From positions 448,001-512,000 of the forward strand of contig JALJCS010000034.1 in the NCBI GenBank assembly GCA_023055355.1: a stretch of DNA of 64,000 nucleotides, read 5' to 3'. Below the pieces are notes generated by a model. It worked only from the letters and a program-made list of their open reading frames with translations. It was not told the origin of the DNA and searched no databases. Of this stretch, positions 39,663-50,899 are shown piece after piece; within the stretch, counting starts at the first letter, position 1, and every line of letters begins with the position of its first letter. Origin of the DNA: Agelaius tricolor. Lineage: Eukaryota; Chordata; Aves; Passeriformes; Icteridae. The position numbers and the translations under genes are program-made.

Positions 39663-42600
39663 ACAGGACTCCCGATTCTGAGACCAGAAAAATGCCCAAT
39701 TTATTAGTCTCAGTTCACAGGGTCGTGGAATTGACTGCGGCCATCCCCACAGATGGTCACAGGGAATGGACCTCTCACACATTTGATTCTCCTGGGAGAA
39801 CTGCTTCAGGCTAGCAAAAAACCCACCCGTGGCATTAGAAGGTAGGAAGCCTGCCCTGAAAGGATGCCATCAAATGCAGCCTGTCTGCAATAGCGCGTTA
39901 TCCCAGCACTGCGATATCCCATTATCCCCAGCCGGGTTTGTTGCGCCGCCTCCGGCTCACGGAGCGATGCCGCTCGTGGCTCCCCAGGCGCTGCCGCGGC
40001 GCGGGGAACAGCCCCGGATCCGCTCGGCCCGGGGGAAGCGAAGGGGTGCCCGGTGCCCGGGCCGGAGCGGGCAGCAGCGGGTGACGATCCGGGCGCTCCT
40101 GCCCGGCTCCTGAGCTCAGGCTGAGGCAGCTCCCAGCTGCCGCCGCCGGGAAGGAGCAGCTCGCCAAGGATGGCCGCGCTCCCGGGCCATGGCAGCTGCC
40201 CCGCCTCGCTCAGGGACAGCGGCAGCTTGGGCAGAGGAAGCGGAGCCCCAGCGGCCGGGGCTCGGCAGCAGCCGGCACCGAGCCCCTTGCACTGAGCGGG
40301 AGCAGAGGGACGGGCCCGAGCCCGGGACTCGCATCCCGCCCGGGGACTCGGGGACGCGGGCTCTCTGCTCGGGCTCCGCCAGGAGGAGGAGGCGCATGGC
40401 AGTGCCCGGGAGGAGCCGGCACTGCCGGCCGACAGGGCTGCTCCTGAGGGGAGAACTCGCTCTGTGCTCCTTGCGCGGGATCAAGGCATGGCCAGAAGCT
40501 TTCATATTCATTTGACAGACTCTCGCACACCGACCGCTACCAACGTGCACTGTGCAAAGCAGCCACCATGGCTGCAGGCTCCAAAACAAAGAGAAACAGC
40601 GCTGTTCTCCTTTCCTTCTTTACGCAATCACACCTAGCTAAGATTCATAACACCTGATGCCATTTTCTGTTTAAAACTCTGACCAATACCGTGCCACTGA
40701 CTAGGTCTCAAAAGCGGAAAGATGACAGCCATCAATTAAAGCTGATGCCAGATCTTTGCCTATTTAGCTTTCCATGACAGAAATCCCTGGATGGATCCAC
40801 GTGCTCCTCTGCTCCTAGCAGCTGAGCTTTTGTCTCACTCCAATCTCCTTAGGATGCCCTAAATCCAACCTGTTCTGCTTCTCAGAGCAAAGCCTGCTGC
40901 CATCTCTGCTCGTGACCTTTGCATGGCACACATTGTTAGCACACTGCTAATGGCAAAACAAATTGCCTCTCCTTCTTTCTGCAGTGAACAGTTCAGCTTC
41001 TGGGGAGCTGCAGCTGTGACACTCAGGAGCAGCTCTCAACATGATCTCAACGTGGAGCTGCTCTTTTCCAAGTCTGCCCCTGTAGAAAATCCACGTTGTT
41101 GGAAAATGTCACCAAAGCGGGAATTGCTGCTGAAGCTCTCTTAGCGCACAAGGGAAGAGCCATTCCTGGGGCTAAAAGTGCCTCATTCCCACTTTTCACT
41201 GCTCTTGGATCAACCTATGTGTTCATTTCCATCTTCCTGAGAAGCCTTGATCTTTTGTAGTGGAATCAAAGCAAAGCAGAGCTGAGCAAAACCCCACCTG
41301 TTGCTATGATCCTTCCCACTGCTTTTATTGATGTTGTTCCAGCTGGATTTATTTCATTATGAAAAGGCAAATTCAAGAGTCTTTTTATCTCCACGGTTTA
41401 CGTTGTCTTTTGCTGGCTTGGACTTTTGCTTTCTGCCCTCTCCCGGTCTGGGCGCGTTCACCTTTCAGGATTCCCATCCTCTGCCCTGCCCGGGCTGCCT
41501 CTGGCTCAGCTCCCTTGGCAGCCGCTGCTTTCCCCGGAGCTCTCGGCCTTTAGCTCGCGTCCCTTTCCATGGGCCACGCCTCCCAGCTGCTCCAGCCCGG
41601 GCATTCCCGCCTGGGAACGAGCAGGGATTCCCTGCCCTGGCCCAGGGAAGCCTCCAGCCCTGCAGGCATTGCCGAGGCTCAGGGGCCGCTCCAAACCCTT
41701 GGTGTCCCAGAGCTCCCGGATCAGTGCCAGGGCAGAGCTGGGAGCCTGTCCTAAGGAGCGGGACTGACGCACGCGGTGCCTGCAAAGGCCCCCATGGATA
41801 TTGGATCCAGCTGGCAGGAGCAGGTGCGGCCAAGGCAGCCCATTCCATTTCCTGCCCACCCAGAGATCTCCAACACTTCAGCCTGCTAAGGCTGGCACAC
41901 AAATCCCTGCCCTGGGGCACGGCAGCGACTGCAGCGCACCCAGGAGAAGGCAAACGCAACGATCGGGGCTCAGTTCTGAGGCTGGGATCGAGGTTCATTC
42001 TCAGCCATTTCAAACAAGGATTGCACCCCACTGCTCAGTTCTTTCTGCAGCTGGGACTCCAGGAAGAGGAGAAAGGAGGCACTTTACTGGAGCCCCTTTC
42101 CTGCCAACCACTGAGGGTCATTCAGGTGCTGAGAGAACGCACAGCCAGGGAGAGCTGCCCCTGCTCTGCTGGGATTGCACCCTGCACTCACGGGGGACAG
42201 GTGGCTCTGTGAAATTGGTCTCAGCATTTTTGTGCCTCATAGCTCCCACTGAAATGATTTTGAGCAGAACTGAGGCTGCTGAGCGTCACTGAGCAGCACA
42301 GGAGACATTCAGCAATGCCCATGAGCTGGCAGAGATGATTGCTGGCGCTGATGGCCTGAGCCCTGGGCTGAGAGTTCCAGTGGCAGCAGCAGTGACAGCC
42401 ACCCCGGCATTGCCCAGAAACAGGAGAAACCGGCCCTGCCCTGTGTGGGGAGAATGTCTGCTGTGCATCTCCCAGTTACAGCCCCAGCGCTCCCTGGGCT
42501 CCTGCAGACATTAATTCCTTCTGCCTTCCTCACAAGGCATCTCCACTCGTTCCATCGTCTGCCTGCTGGGCACTGCTCCCCTCCTTATTGCACAGGGGAG

Positions 42601-42940
42601 AGCGAGGAACTCTGCAATTGCCCCGCACTGAGCTCCTCTCACATCATCTCCCACTCCTTTCATGGCCTCACCAGCCAGGAGAAACATTCAAGGGGGAACA
42701 AAGTGTGCTGTGCTCTAGGCAAGGTCAGAAAGGGGCCCAAAGAGACAGATTTTGGATTAACTCTGGCTGGAGAAAACCAAAGGCAATCAGGATTGCCTCC
42801 AAAAGAAAACAAGAAAGGAGGGGATTGTTAAAGCCATTTATAGAGTCACATTAAGGTCTGTTCCTCAAGGTTTTGGCTTTTGGCACTTCTGTAAGCAGCA
42901 CGACAGACTGTGGGCAACTGTGACAGACTGCACAGAGAAG
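39663..42940. other. Mixed-GC stretch with a CpG-rich core
   Basis: 39,940-40,460 is CpG-rich and could be another small island. 40,560-42,940 is of ordinary composition. No splice-supported exon, RNA gene or named repeat is recognised. Confidence 0.5.
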
Positions 42941-42949
42941 GGGGGTTTT

Positions 42950-43400
42950 TATAAATAATATAAATAATATGAAAATAGAGATATCATTTTTATATTGTAT
43001 ATTTCTTATATTTATTTATAATAAATATTTATAGATATCAGTATATATAATATATATTTGTATATTTGTATTTCTATTTTTATGTTATTTATATTATTTA
43101 TAAAAAACCCCAGCCTATAACCAAATCAAATCCAAAAAACCCCAATTTATTTTAACTATATTTAAATATTTTTATATTTACAATCTATATTTATATATCT
43201 TTAGATATATATATAAAATAGACCATCATTTATATATATTATGGTGTGTTACAATAATATACTATATATTATAGTTTTTTATATTTATCTATCTATTTTC
43301 TATATTTATGTTTACCACTATCATTTTATATTTATTTTTATATTTGTATTTATTTCTACGTTAATCTATATATTAGACCATATCAATTCATTAACCCAAC
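42950..43400. repeat. AT-rich repeat, copy 1
   Basis: TATA/ATTT-rich sequence. A core near 43,105-43,200 (AAAAAACCCCAGCC, then ACCAAATCAAAT, AAAAAACCCC, AAATATTTTTATATTTA) recurs in diverged form at 46,490-46,610 and 46,803-46,905, defining a small AT-rich repeat family. Confidence 0.65.
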
Positions 43401-44470
43401 ACATCAGAACCACACAAATACCGCACCTTCGTCAGCACCAGTACGCAGCCCACGCTCATCCATCGCAGCGTATCCAAACCAAACCTATTTCTAGGACTAA
43501 CAGAACAAAGACCCCACGACATTTAACCCTAAGGAAAACTCAAACCAACCGAACTGTAAAGAAACTTTAAATCCCACTATAACTAGCCCAAAAGCTCTGT
43601 ACATTCTCATCATAAACTTCCTCCTAAACCAATGGCTCAAAATCCCAAAAAACTCAGATACACATGGAAAATGACAGAACTGCTAGTAAAAACAAACACC
43701 AATTTAAAAAATCAAACCAACTCACTAAACTCAAAACCCTACAACTGACCCTAAACATTACTAAAAAAAGCCCCCAAAGCTCTACATTTATGCTAACCCA
43801 CAAATAATAACCAATAATCTTTAAAAATTATTTTAAAATTTAAAAAAAGCATGAAAATAAAAAATCTACACTATTAAAATACTAAAAAATATCACTACCC
43901 AAATTTAAAAACATATTGCCTATAAAACCCCACCATATAAATGCCCCTGTCTCAAAAAATAAAACTAAAAAAAAAAAAATCAAACCAGAAAGAAATCGGA
44001 ACTTAGGAACGCTAAAACCAGAACGTTCAAGAAGTTCCACCATATCCCTGATCATACACCAACTACAAACAACGTGAAACGATACAAACAATTCTTAAAA
44101 ACCTCCTTAAAACAACTACAATTAAAAACCCTTTCAACAATTCAACAATTCAAAACTGCATTGAACAAAAGCCATCTAATAAATTAACACCCAAAACTCC
44201 AGCAGCCCAGCTGGCCCTACCAAATCTCTCTGTTGATACATGCAGTAAACAACAAAACCAAAATCCCAGGAATACCTATCAGAAGTCTAGGAAAGAAACC
44301 TCTTGAAATTAATCCTACCTCAAATACAAACCAACCCGTCCAGAAAGTGAGCTTCACTCAAAAAAACTATTTACACAGAGTTAATAAGACCAAGAAATAA
44401 AACAACACACCATCTACCACCAACGAATACAACAGTGAAGGAAAAAAACCCACTTTTTAAATTTTATTTT
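43401..44470. other. A+C-skewed, G-poor block
   Basis: Over about 1 kb, A and C greatly exceed T and G on the + strand (one sampled 60-base line has roughly 15 C and 2 G). There is no clear coding frame. The skew resembles mitochondrial L-strand DNA or strand-specific deamination, but I recognise no mitochondrial gene. Confidence 0.6.
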
Positions 44471-44967
44471 TTATTTTTTAAACTAACTTCTTTTATTAGC
44501 CAGAACAAAAGGTTTTGCCAGGACTGTAACATCTTCTCCTTCTTCTCCTTCTGAAATGTCCCTTCTCCCTCCCAAATTCCTTACAACTTCTGAGTTTAAA
44601 TCCAAGCGGCGCTCTGCAAAATCCGTGCACTTGTGAGTCCGATGCTCCTGTCAGATTCTCTGTCTCACTCCACATCTTCTTACACTTTCAGTCTGAACGC
44701 TGTCCTGCCCTGATGAGTTTGACAGAAGCATTGGCACATGTTAAGAGAGCATTTCCCTCCCTGCCTCCCTCCCTCCCCAGAGCTGGTTTCCTTAGCGCAT
44801 TTCAATCGATCCCAAGCCCGCAATGATGCGCGCTCACCTCAAGGCTCACAGCAAGCACGCAGCAGCTCAGGCTGCCTTGGCTCCAGGGCTCCGTGCCTTG
44901 GATAGCTGAGAGAAAACTTCCGATGAGCCTCTGTTCCAAGACATTGGAATGCAATTTCCCTGTGCAT

Positions 44968-45340
44968 TTGGGGGCAGCTTTGGGTCCCTCTGGGGGACGG
45001 CACCCAGCGTGACCCCCCCCCCTCGCCCGCCCCCCACCTGCTCCTGCACCGCCGTGGGGCTCCCTCTCCTGGGCACCTTGGGCTGCCCCCAACGGCATCA
45101 GAGCCCCGAGTCTTCACCCCGCCTTTCCCTGACCCCCAAAGAAGGCTCCGAACGAGTCCGCCTGCCCTGGACAGCAGCGCAGCGCTTCCCCCAAGCCCTT
45201 CCCACACGTGCATGGCCCCAGCAAGGGATTCTGCTGCAACAAGAAAGGGGGGGCAGCCCCCAGAAGGCTTGAGGTTCCTGCCCAGCCTCGCTGTCCCGGG
45301 CCAGGGGCAGCGAGAGAGGGAGCGGCACAGACGGCGGGGA
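44968..45340 (-). mobile_element. Dispersed GC-rich repeat, copy 1 (LTR-like)
   Basis: It aligns by eye with 62,385-62,459 plus 62,843-63,110: GCAGCTTTGGGTCCCTCTGG, CACCTGCTCCT, CCCCAAAGAAGGC, CCCTGGACAGCAG, AAGCCCTTCC, GATTCTGCTGCAA and GGGGGCAGCCCCCAGAAG. In the 62-kb copy an AATAAA on the - strand suggests a retroviral LTR read right to left. Here that signal is mutated. Confidence 0.65.
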
Positions 45341-45379
45341 CGGCCCGGCACGGAGCGGGGGCCGCTCTCAGCGCGATGC

Positions 45380-45850
45380 CGGCAAAGCCGCAGCTCCGGC
45401 GCTGTCGGCCGCGCTGCTTGAGCGGCACGGGGGGATCCGCCGAGAGCCTCCGGCCCCGCGCGGGGACTCCCGCAAGGGCCCAGGGGCGCCGGGCTCCGGC
45501 CCTCGGGGCTTTATTCTCCGGCAGCCCGAGCCCCGCGGCTGCGGGGCAAAGAAGGAAAGGGGGCACGGGAAGAGAGGAGCGAGAGCAGGGCACGACAAAG
45601 GGCGGCGAGGGAGCTCGGGCTGTGCAGGAAAGCGGCACGGGAAGGGAAAGCCCGGGACGAGGGTACACGGAGGCTGGGCAGAGGAAGGAGACAGGGGGAA
45701 CAGAAGGGAGTAGCGGGCTAGGGACAGGACAGGAAGGAGCCGGCTTTGCGGGGGGAGAGGGAATGGGGGAAAGGGAGCGAGAGAAGGCGAATACGGGGAG
45801 AAGGAAGGAGGGCTAGAGAGAGGGACAGGCGGGGAAGCCTCCCAGAGCCC
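45380..45850 (-). other. GC-rich gene-like unit, copy C (-)
   Basis: On the minus strand: a purine/pyrimidine-asymmetric tract (45,540-45,830), an acceptor CCCCGCAG at 45,539, then CCGCGGGGCTCGG with AATAAA at 45,515-45,510. It is a diverged relative of copies A and B; GGAGGGCTAGAGAGAGGGAC is shared exactly with the copy-B tract. The first-exon donor seen in copy B is not conserved. Confidence 0.5.
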
Positions 45851-45879
45851 CGGCTGCACCCCGAGCCCGGCCCGGCGCC

Positions 45880-46390
45880 TCGCCCTGCCCGGGATGCTGC
45901 GGCGCTCGGCGGAGCTCGGCTCGCTCCGGAGACGCTCGGCTCGAGTCGGCTACTGTCGCCTCAACTCGGCTCTTGGCGCCTGCATTCGCCTCTTCGGCCG
46001 AGCTCGCCTCGCTTCGGCCCAACTCCCAGCCGCTCTGTGCCTTCGGCGCGCCTCGGCTCCGCTCGCCTCGCCTCGGCTCCCCGACGGCGGGCGGGCAAGC
46101 GCCGCCGCCTCCCGTTCAGCTCGCCCGGCTCGGGGCTCTCCCGCTGCCGCGTCCCGCGGGCGGCCCGGCCACGGCGCGGACACGACCGGGAGCGCGGGCT
46201 CGGGCAGGAGCTCATTAGGCTGGGAGCGCACTGGCGCTAAGCAGCGCGCACGAGAGCAGCAGGCTCGCTTCGCCTGAGCTCGGCTCGCTTCGCTTCAGGC
46301 AGCCTCGGAAGCCTCGCCTCGGTTCGCTCGAGGCCGTCAGGGTCGGCCGCTCTCGCCTTGCTTCGGCCGAGCTCGTGCGATTCCCCTGAA
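45880..46390. repeat. CpG-rich degenerate CTCGGCT repeat
   Basis: Irregular repeats of CTCGGCTC, GCTCGCCTCG and CTTCGGCC recur at about 10-bp spacing. The modules resemble the 30-bp array at 26 kb (GGCTACTGTC, TCAACTCGGCT), suggesting a common ancestral sequence. Confidence 0.6.
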
Positions 46391-46419
46391 GGCGGCGGCG
46401 TTCGGTTGTGGTTTTAGAA

Positions 46420-46920
46420 ATATCCTCCTCTATCGATTGTATCTTTCTATAGTTAGATTTATATTTCTAGAATACTTCTATTAATCCAAAGAAAAACCCC
46501 ATCTCTAACCAAATAAATACAAGAAAACACCTTCTTTTAAACGGTATTGAAATATTTTTATACTTTGTATAGTTATACTCACATTTATATTTATCGTTTC
46601 TTTTGATGCAATCTATTAATAATTATCTATAATATCTATAAAATTCTAGACATGTATTTAAAGTATTATCTATATTATGTATCGTATCTACTGCTGCAAC
46701 TGATTTTTTCTTCTAGTTTTAAACGTTATCTGTATGTACTTATGATATCTTTCTAGACTTAGATTTCTACCTTCATATTCTTTGTATTTATAATTTTTAT
46801 CATCAAAACCCTGCCTATTGACAAGTTAAAAAACCCGCTTTCTTTAATGATCTAAAAAATATTTTTATATTTATAATTTTCATATTTCTATTTATAATTT
46901 GCTCTCTAGTACGTGATAAC
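46420..46920. repeat. AT-rich repeat, copies 2 and 3
   Basis: Two diverged copies of the AT-rich core of 42,950-43,400, at about 46,490-46,610 and 46,803-46,905, each with an AAACCCC/AAACCC phrase followed by AAATATTTTTATA. Confidence 0.6.
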
Positions 46921-46922
46921 AT

Positions 46923-47007
46923 ACCTGCTCCTGCACCGCAGTGGGGCTCCCTCTCCTGGGCACCTCGGGGTGCCCCCAACGGCATCAGAGCCCCGAGTCT
47001 TCACCCC
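46923..47007 (-). repeat. Partial copy of the dispersed GC-rich repeat
   Basis: About 85 bp are nearly identical to 45,037-45,120 (CCTGCTCCTGCACCGC, GGGCTCCCTCTCCTGGGCAC, CATCAGAGCCCCGAGTCTTC). It ends in a run of about 17 C at 47,006-47,022. Confidence 0.9.
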
Positions 47008-47022
47008 CCCCCCCCCCCCCCT

Positions 47023-48932
47023 TTTCCTCTAGTTAGAAACTACACTGGAACTTTTTTCTGGAAACAAAGACATGACCTAAATCCTCTCCCCATGTCCTAG
47101 AGAGATAGATGTTCAGTTCTTAGTTGACTGGGCAGCAGTTTCTTCAATAGAATGATAAACAATATGGAAACGTTTTAGCTACAAGCAAATAGGCAAATCG
47201 GAACAAGGTCCTGGTGGCCAGCCACTGCAGTTCTTCTGAAGCAATTTTTTAAACAATCAAATACTGATACCACAAAAAATAAAGCAAAAAGCTGACTACC
47301 GGCTAAGAAAGAAGGAAAAATTAACTTTTGACGACAACAACAACATTCCAAGGACACAGGCTTTTTTCCAATCTCAGACCTTATTACTACTACCTCTCTT
47401 GGGAATTCTCATCGTGGATCCCAAAAGGAATAAATCCCTCAGAGTGTCCTAAAGCACCAAGGAGCTACCTACAAGTGAAGGTGGCTACTTTCAGTGCAGA
47501 CACAGCTGATGACACAGCAGTAGCACAGTTCCGTGCTGCACAGGGATAGTACTGTCTCCTCTTCTCCAGCAGCTGACTCTCTCCTGCCATGGCTTCTGTA
47601 AATGCATCAGAGCACGACCTTGAACACAAACAGGCAAGAAAACACCATCAGAAGTCTTTCATTAAGCAGTACAAGAAGGGTTCCAAGCAGAGACCAACAG
47701 CATTTCAAGGAAGCAGTATGCAATTAAACCCCCTCAGATTTGTTCAAGTAGCCGGCAAAATGGAACCATTCAGAAATGACAAAGAAAACCCCCCCAAGTA
47801 TTTATACAGGAGTCCTTAATGTCAGAAAGGGGATGACAGGTTATGTTCAGATAAGATGAATGTTTATTTGGATCTATAAATAAACTTCTCTCGTGGTCCT
47901 TTGCCAAAAAATAGAACCTACAAGTGAACACCTACACCTGCCTCAAGAGACCTAACGAGCCCCTGGCAGCCACCGGCATCAAAGCGCAGTGGATGTTTCT
48001 AATCCAGGCTAAGGAGAACAATATCACCTTTTGTTCTCTCCAGTTTGTTTCCTCTGCAGTCCTAGTTGCTCCTTATGATTTTTACAGTCTCTGTATCTTC
48101 TCGGGCAGCGCTGAGTCTGACGACCGGGATACGAGAGTCCTTCCCTGCCCTACGGAGAGAACCAGGAAAAAAAGTTCAAAAAAGAACAGGGCAGTTTGAA
48201 GTTAATACCTCCGACGAGAAGCAGCACCCGACAAACAGAGCAACGGTGAACAAAGCGTGACACCTCCCTGGGGACAGAAGACTGACAAACTCTCCGGGAT
48301 TTACAATTCCAGTAACCAAGCCCTTCAGCACAGCAGCCAAGTGTCCCATTAGGTGGTGCTGCACCAAGGAATGATCCCAGAGGTTCCAAAGAGTGAAATG
48401 CACGTTATTGTCCAAAGACGTAAAATCTTGCAAAATACCAAAACTACAATAGATCTAAACTACATGGCAAGAGTACAAGTGTTAACTTGAGGAGCTGGAA
48501 CCATCCAGGTGAGCAACTGCTAACCGGATCCTCAACAGACTTTGAGGAACCCTTCAGGATACAGAAGGGTTTTCCCCAGCAATGTCACAGGCCGAGTTTT
48601 GATAGAAGTGCACTTGCCAGATGCTCAGAAACGTCACCCATCCTCCTCCGGGTGTCCTGAGAGAGCTGCGAATGGCTCTCACCTGGTTTGAGCTGGTTCT
48701 GTAAGGGCTCAGGGTGAATTTCACCAGATGCAACCAAACTGGGCAACACCCAGTGGGACAGAAGGAACCCAAAGCTTGTTTTACCCAAAGCTTGGGTAAG
48801 CAGTGCTCCAGCAAATACTGAGGAAACGATCAGAACAGGGTAACAAATAATAAACATACCTTTTTTTTTTTAACTTGCCTTTTTTTTTTTTTCAGATGAG
48901 CAAAACAATTAAGGAGAAGGTGAAAACCTCAC
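47023..48932. other. Non-coding stretch, probably GARNL3 intron or rearranged flank
   Basis: The exon that should follow the last GARNL3 exon was looked for on the minus strand and not found. The frame at 47,589-47,819 (+) starts in a fair Kozak context but matches nothing I know. No named repeat is seen. Confidence 0.5.
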
Positions 48933-49008
48933 CATGACTGAACATTTCATCACCTGTAAGCTGACCATCCTTAGCATAGAGGACTCCAAATTTAAAATTC
49001 ACCGATCC
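48933..49008 (-). pseudogene. GARNL3: GARNL3-like exon d
   Basis: 76 bp, GSVNFKFGVLYAKDGQLTGD then EMFSH. The acceptor is TTTTCCAG and the donor CATG|GTGAGG. The family has DDEMFSN; here G and H replace D and N. Confidence 0.88.
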
Positions 49009-49365
49009 CTGGAAAATAAAACCAAATATTATTTGGTGAACAGTCAAACAGAAGACATAAAAATTTGTTTCCTCTAATCTTTGCCTACATCCTACACGTT
49101 AGAACATACATTTTATACCATCTCCTACTACACAATAATTTACCTTTAAACTTTGATAGTATAGCATAAAATCATTAACTTAGATGGGTGATCAATTATT
49201 ATTAAGTTGGTGCTTCAAGTTATTTTTGCTGTCAGGTTCAAAAAAACATGACTTCTTTTTACTGTAACGAGCAATTGATTTAGAAGTCATCAAAAGCCCA
49301 TCAAAATACAAAGCCGTATTCACCGGACGGGTCTGTGAGCAAGAAGTAGTCAGGCTTGTACTCAC

Positions 49366-49392
49366 CTCTTGCCCTTCAAGAACCAATAAATC
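49366..49392 (-). pseudogene. GARNL3: GARNL3-like exon c (27-bp microexon)
   Basis: A 27-bp exon, DLLVLEGQE, between TTGACAG and GAG|GTGAGT. The family reads DLLVLEEQE. Its retention with both splice sites is strong evidence for the gene identity. Confidence 0.85.
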
Positions 49393-49641
49393 CTGTCAAC
49401 AAAAACAGCATCTTTAGCCCCCTCCTATTAAAGATTCTACAAGGATGATGGTTTTATTGGTGTTTAGAAGTTTGGATTTGAAATGGCCAGTTCAATGGAT
49501 AAAGAGACAGTTTAAGTAGTATTAGATTCTTATTCTTATTCGCTACTGGAAGAAACAAACCAGTAGGATCTATACTTAATTACTTCTATTTCCAGGAAAT
49601 CATAAAGAAAAAGAACCAAACCAAAAAAAGTCACTTCCTAC

Positions 49642-49705
49642 CTTTTGTATCTCAGGATGAAAAATGTCTCTTGGGCTCTTCTCCAGTTTCTCCAGACTCC
49701 TGGCA
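49642..49705 (-). pseudogene. GARNL3: GARNL3-like exon b
   Basis: 64 bp, ARSLEKLEKSPRDIFHPEIQ then K. The acceptor is GCATTTCAG and the donor AAG|GTAGGA. It matches AMNLDKFEKGPREIFHPEIQ of the family with several substitutions. Confidence 0.88.
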
Positions 49706-50325
49706 CTGAAATGCAAATGAACGAGTGCTTTATAGGAGGGCAAGTGCACATTCCAACCCCGAACCCCCAACCGATGGCAGTTACAGCGCTTACAAAATGA
49801 ATCCTTCCCAGAGCCTCTGGGAAATGGAACGGTCTGTGCAACTGCCATTTCTTCCCCAAAATACTAACTCCCAACACTTCCTAAACTGAGTTTGCATTTT
49901 AAAAACAGAAATTAGGGAGACACAGGGTGGAGATCAGGTTGAAATTGATTTCCTTCTAAAGCACAGGGGCTCTGTTCCATCACCCTTCACTTTGGCTCCA
50001 CACGGAATCACAGGGAGCATTTTAGGAGGGCTCAAGAACCAATTCTATTTCTCTCTTTTTTCTAGTTCTCTCTCTTCCTAAATAATTCAAGGCAAGTCAA
50101 ATGAAAAAGGACAAGTTCAGCATCAAATTCACACTTTTTCCCTTTGTCTGCTCAAGAACAGGCTTTAAAACCACTTCTTGCTGCCTTCAACGGTTAAGAC
50201 TTGCAAAACAGTTTCGCAAGTTTGATAGGTTTATCAGAAAAACCACAGAACACAAGCTCTGAATTACAGGAAAAGGTACACAGGCAAATATCTCAGCTGA
50301 TGGTGGCTTATTTGCAAACACAGAC

Positions 50326-50390
50326 CTTAACGGAGATTGCACGGAGAATGTTTCAGTGGGACTCGAAGGGAAAAATATTTTCTGAGTACC
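50326..50390 (-). pseudogene. GARNL3: GARNL3-like exon a (most 5' present)
   Basis: 65 bp, GTQKIFFPSSPTETFSVQSP then L. The acceptor is TTGTTTACAG and the donor AAG|GTCTGT. It is more diverged than the others (family GTQKICLPYSPTKTLSVKSI), suggesting relaxed constraint. Confidence 0.75.
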
Positions 50391-50890
50391 CTGTAAACAA
50401 GAAAAGCTAGGATATATTACAGGACATACCCACGTGTTCTGCATATTCAAATAGGATTATCAATAAAAACATTTAAGAAGGAAGAAAACCAAGGTAATTT
50501 TACTCAGCTATATTTACTGCCGATTTAGAGGGAAAAAAAAAAAAAAAAAAAAGTGAACCAGAAACGCCTACAGTAGAACTTTAAAACAATTGCTTGGATA
50601 AAAGCAGCTCATGGAACGTGAAGTAGAAAAAAAGCGAAACCAGTATCAGACCTGCCTATTTTCTTACCATTGCACAAGAAAATCCGACAAGCGGTAGAAA
50701 GTCACTGCCTAAAACCGATCCTAGGATGTAACCGAGAACAATGGAGGCATTTGCTAATCTAAACGGAAACCTTTTCCGGACCCTAGTGTCAAATCACACG
50801 TTTTGTCTCTCAGCAGCTCGAGGCTGGAGAGCATTTCCCCTGGGGGTCGGGAGGGCAGGGCCACAAGGGGCTGAGTTTGCCGATCGCACC
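50391..50890. other. Non-coding stretch between the GARNL3 exons and the CpG island
   Basis: Contains an A20 run near 50,530. The next upstream GARNL3 exon was looked for and not found. Confidence 0.5.
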
Positions 50891-50899
50891 TGTGCCATC

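Larger units (their letters stand above)
48933..50390 (-). pseudogene. GARNL3: GARNL3 fragment, four internal exons (-)
   Basis: GARNL3 is a Rap/Ran-GAP-domain protein with a C-terminal citron-homology domain, presumed to act on small GTPases in the cytoplasm. Four short exons with GT-AG borders and matching phases (50,390-50,326; 49,705-49,642; 49,392-49,366; 49,008-48,933) give 77 codons. These include FHPEIQK, DLLVLEGQE and GSVNFKFGVLYAKDGQLTGD, which I match from memory to the start of the GARNL3 Rap-GAP region. All four are open. The preceding and following exons are not found within reach: a CpG island and satellites begin at 50.9 kb upstream. The full protein is about 1,000 residues, so this is a small internal piece. 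I infer a truncated duplicate; a large-intron real gene that continues outside the window is less likely because upstream exons would have to lie beyond several kb of satellites. Confidence 0.85.

Noticed and set aside
43401..44470. Mitochondrial insertion (NUMT)
   Set aside because: The base skew fits, but I could recognise no rRNA, tRNA or mitochondrial protein segment, so I left it as an unexplained skewed block.
47589..47819. 76-codon + frame with a good start context
   Set aside because: No recognisable family. It lies in what should be GARNL3 intron or rearranged flank, so the Kozak match is probably chance.
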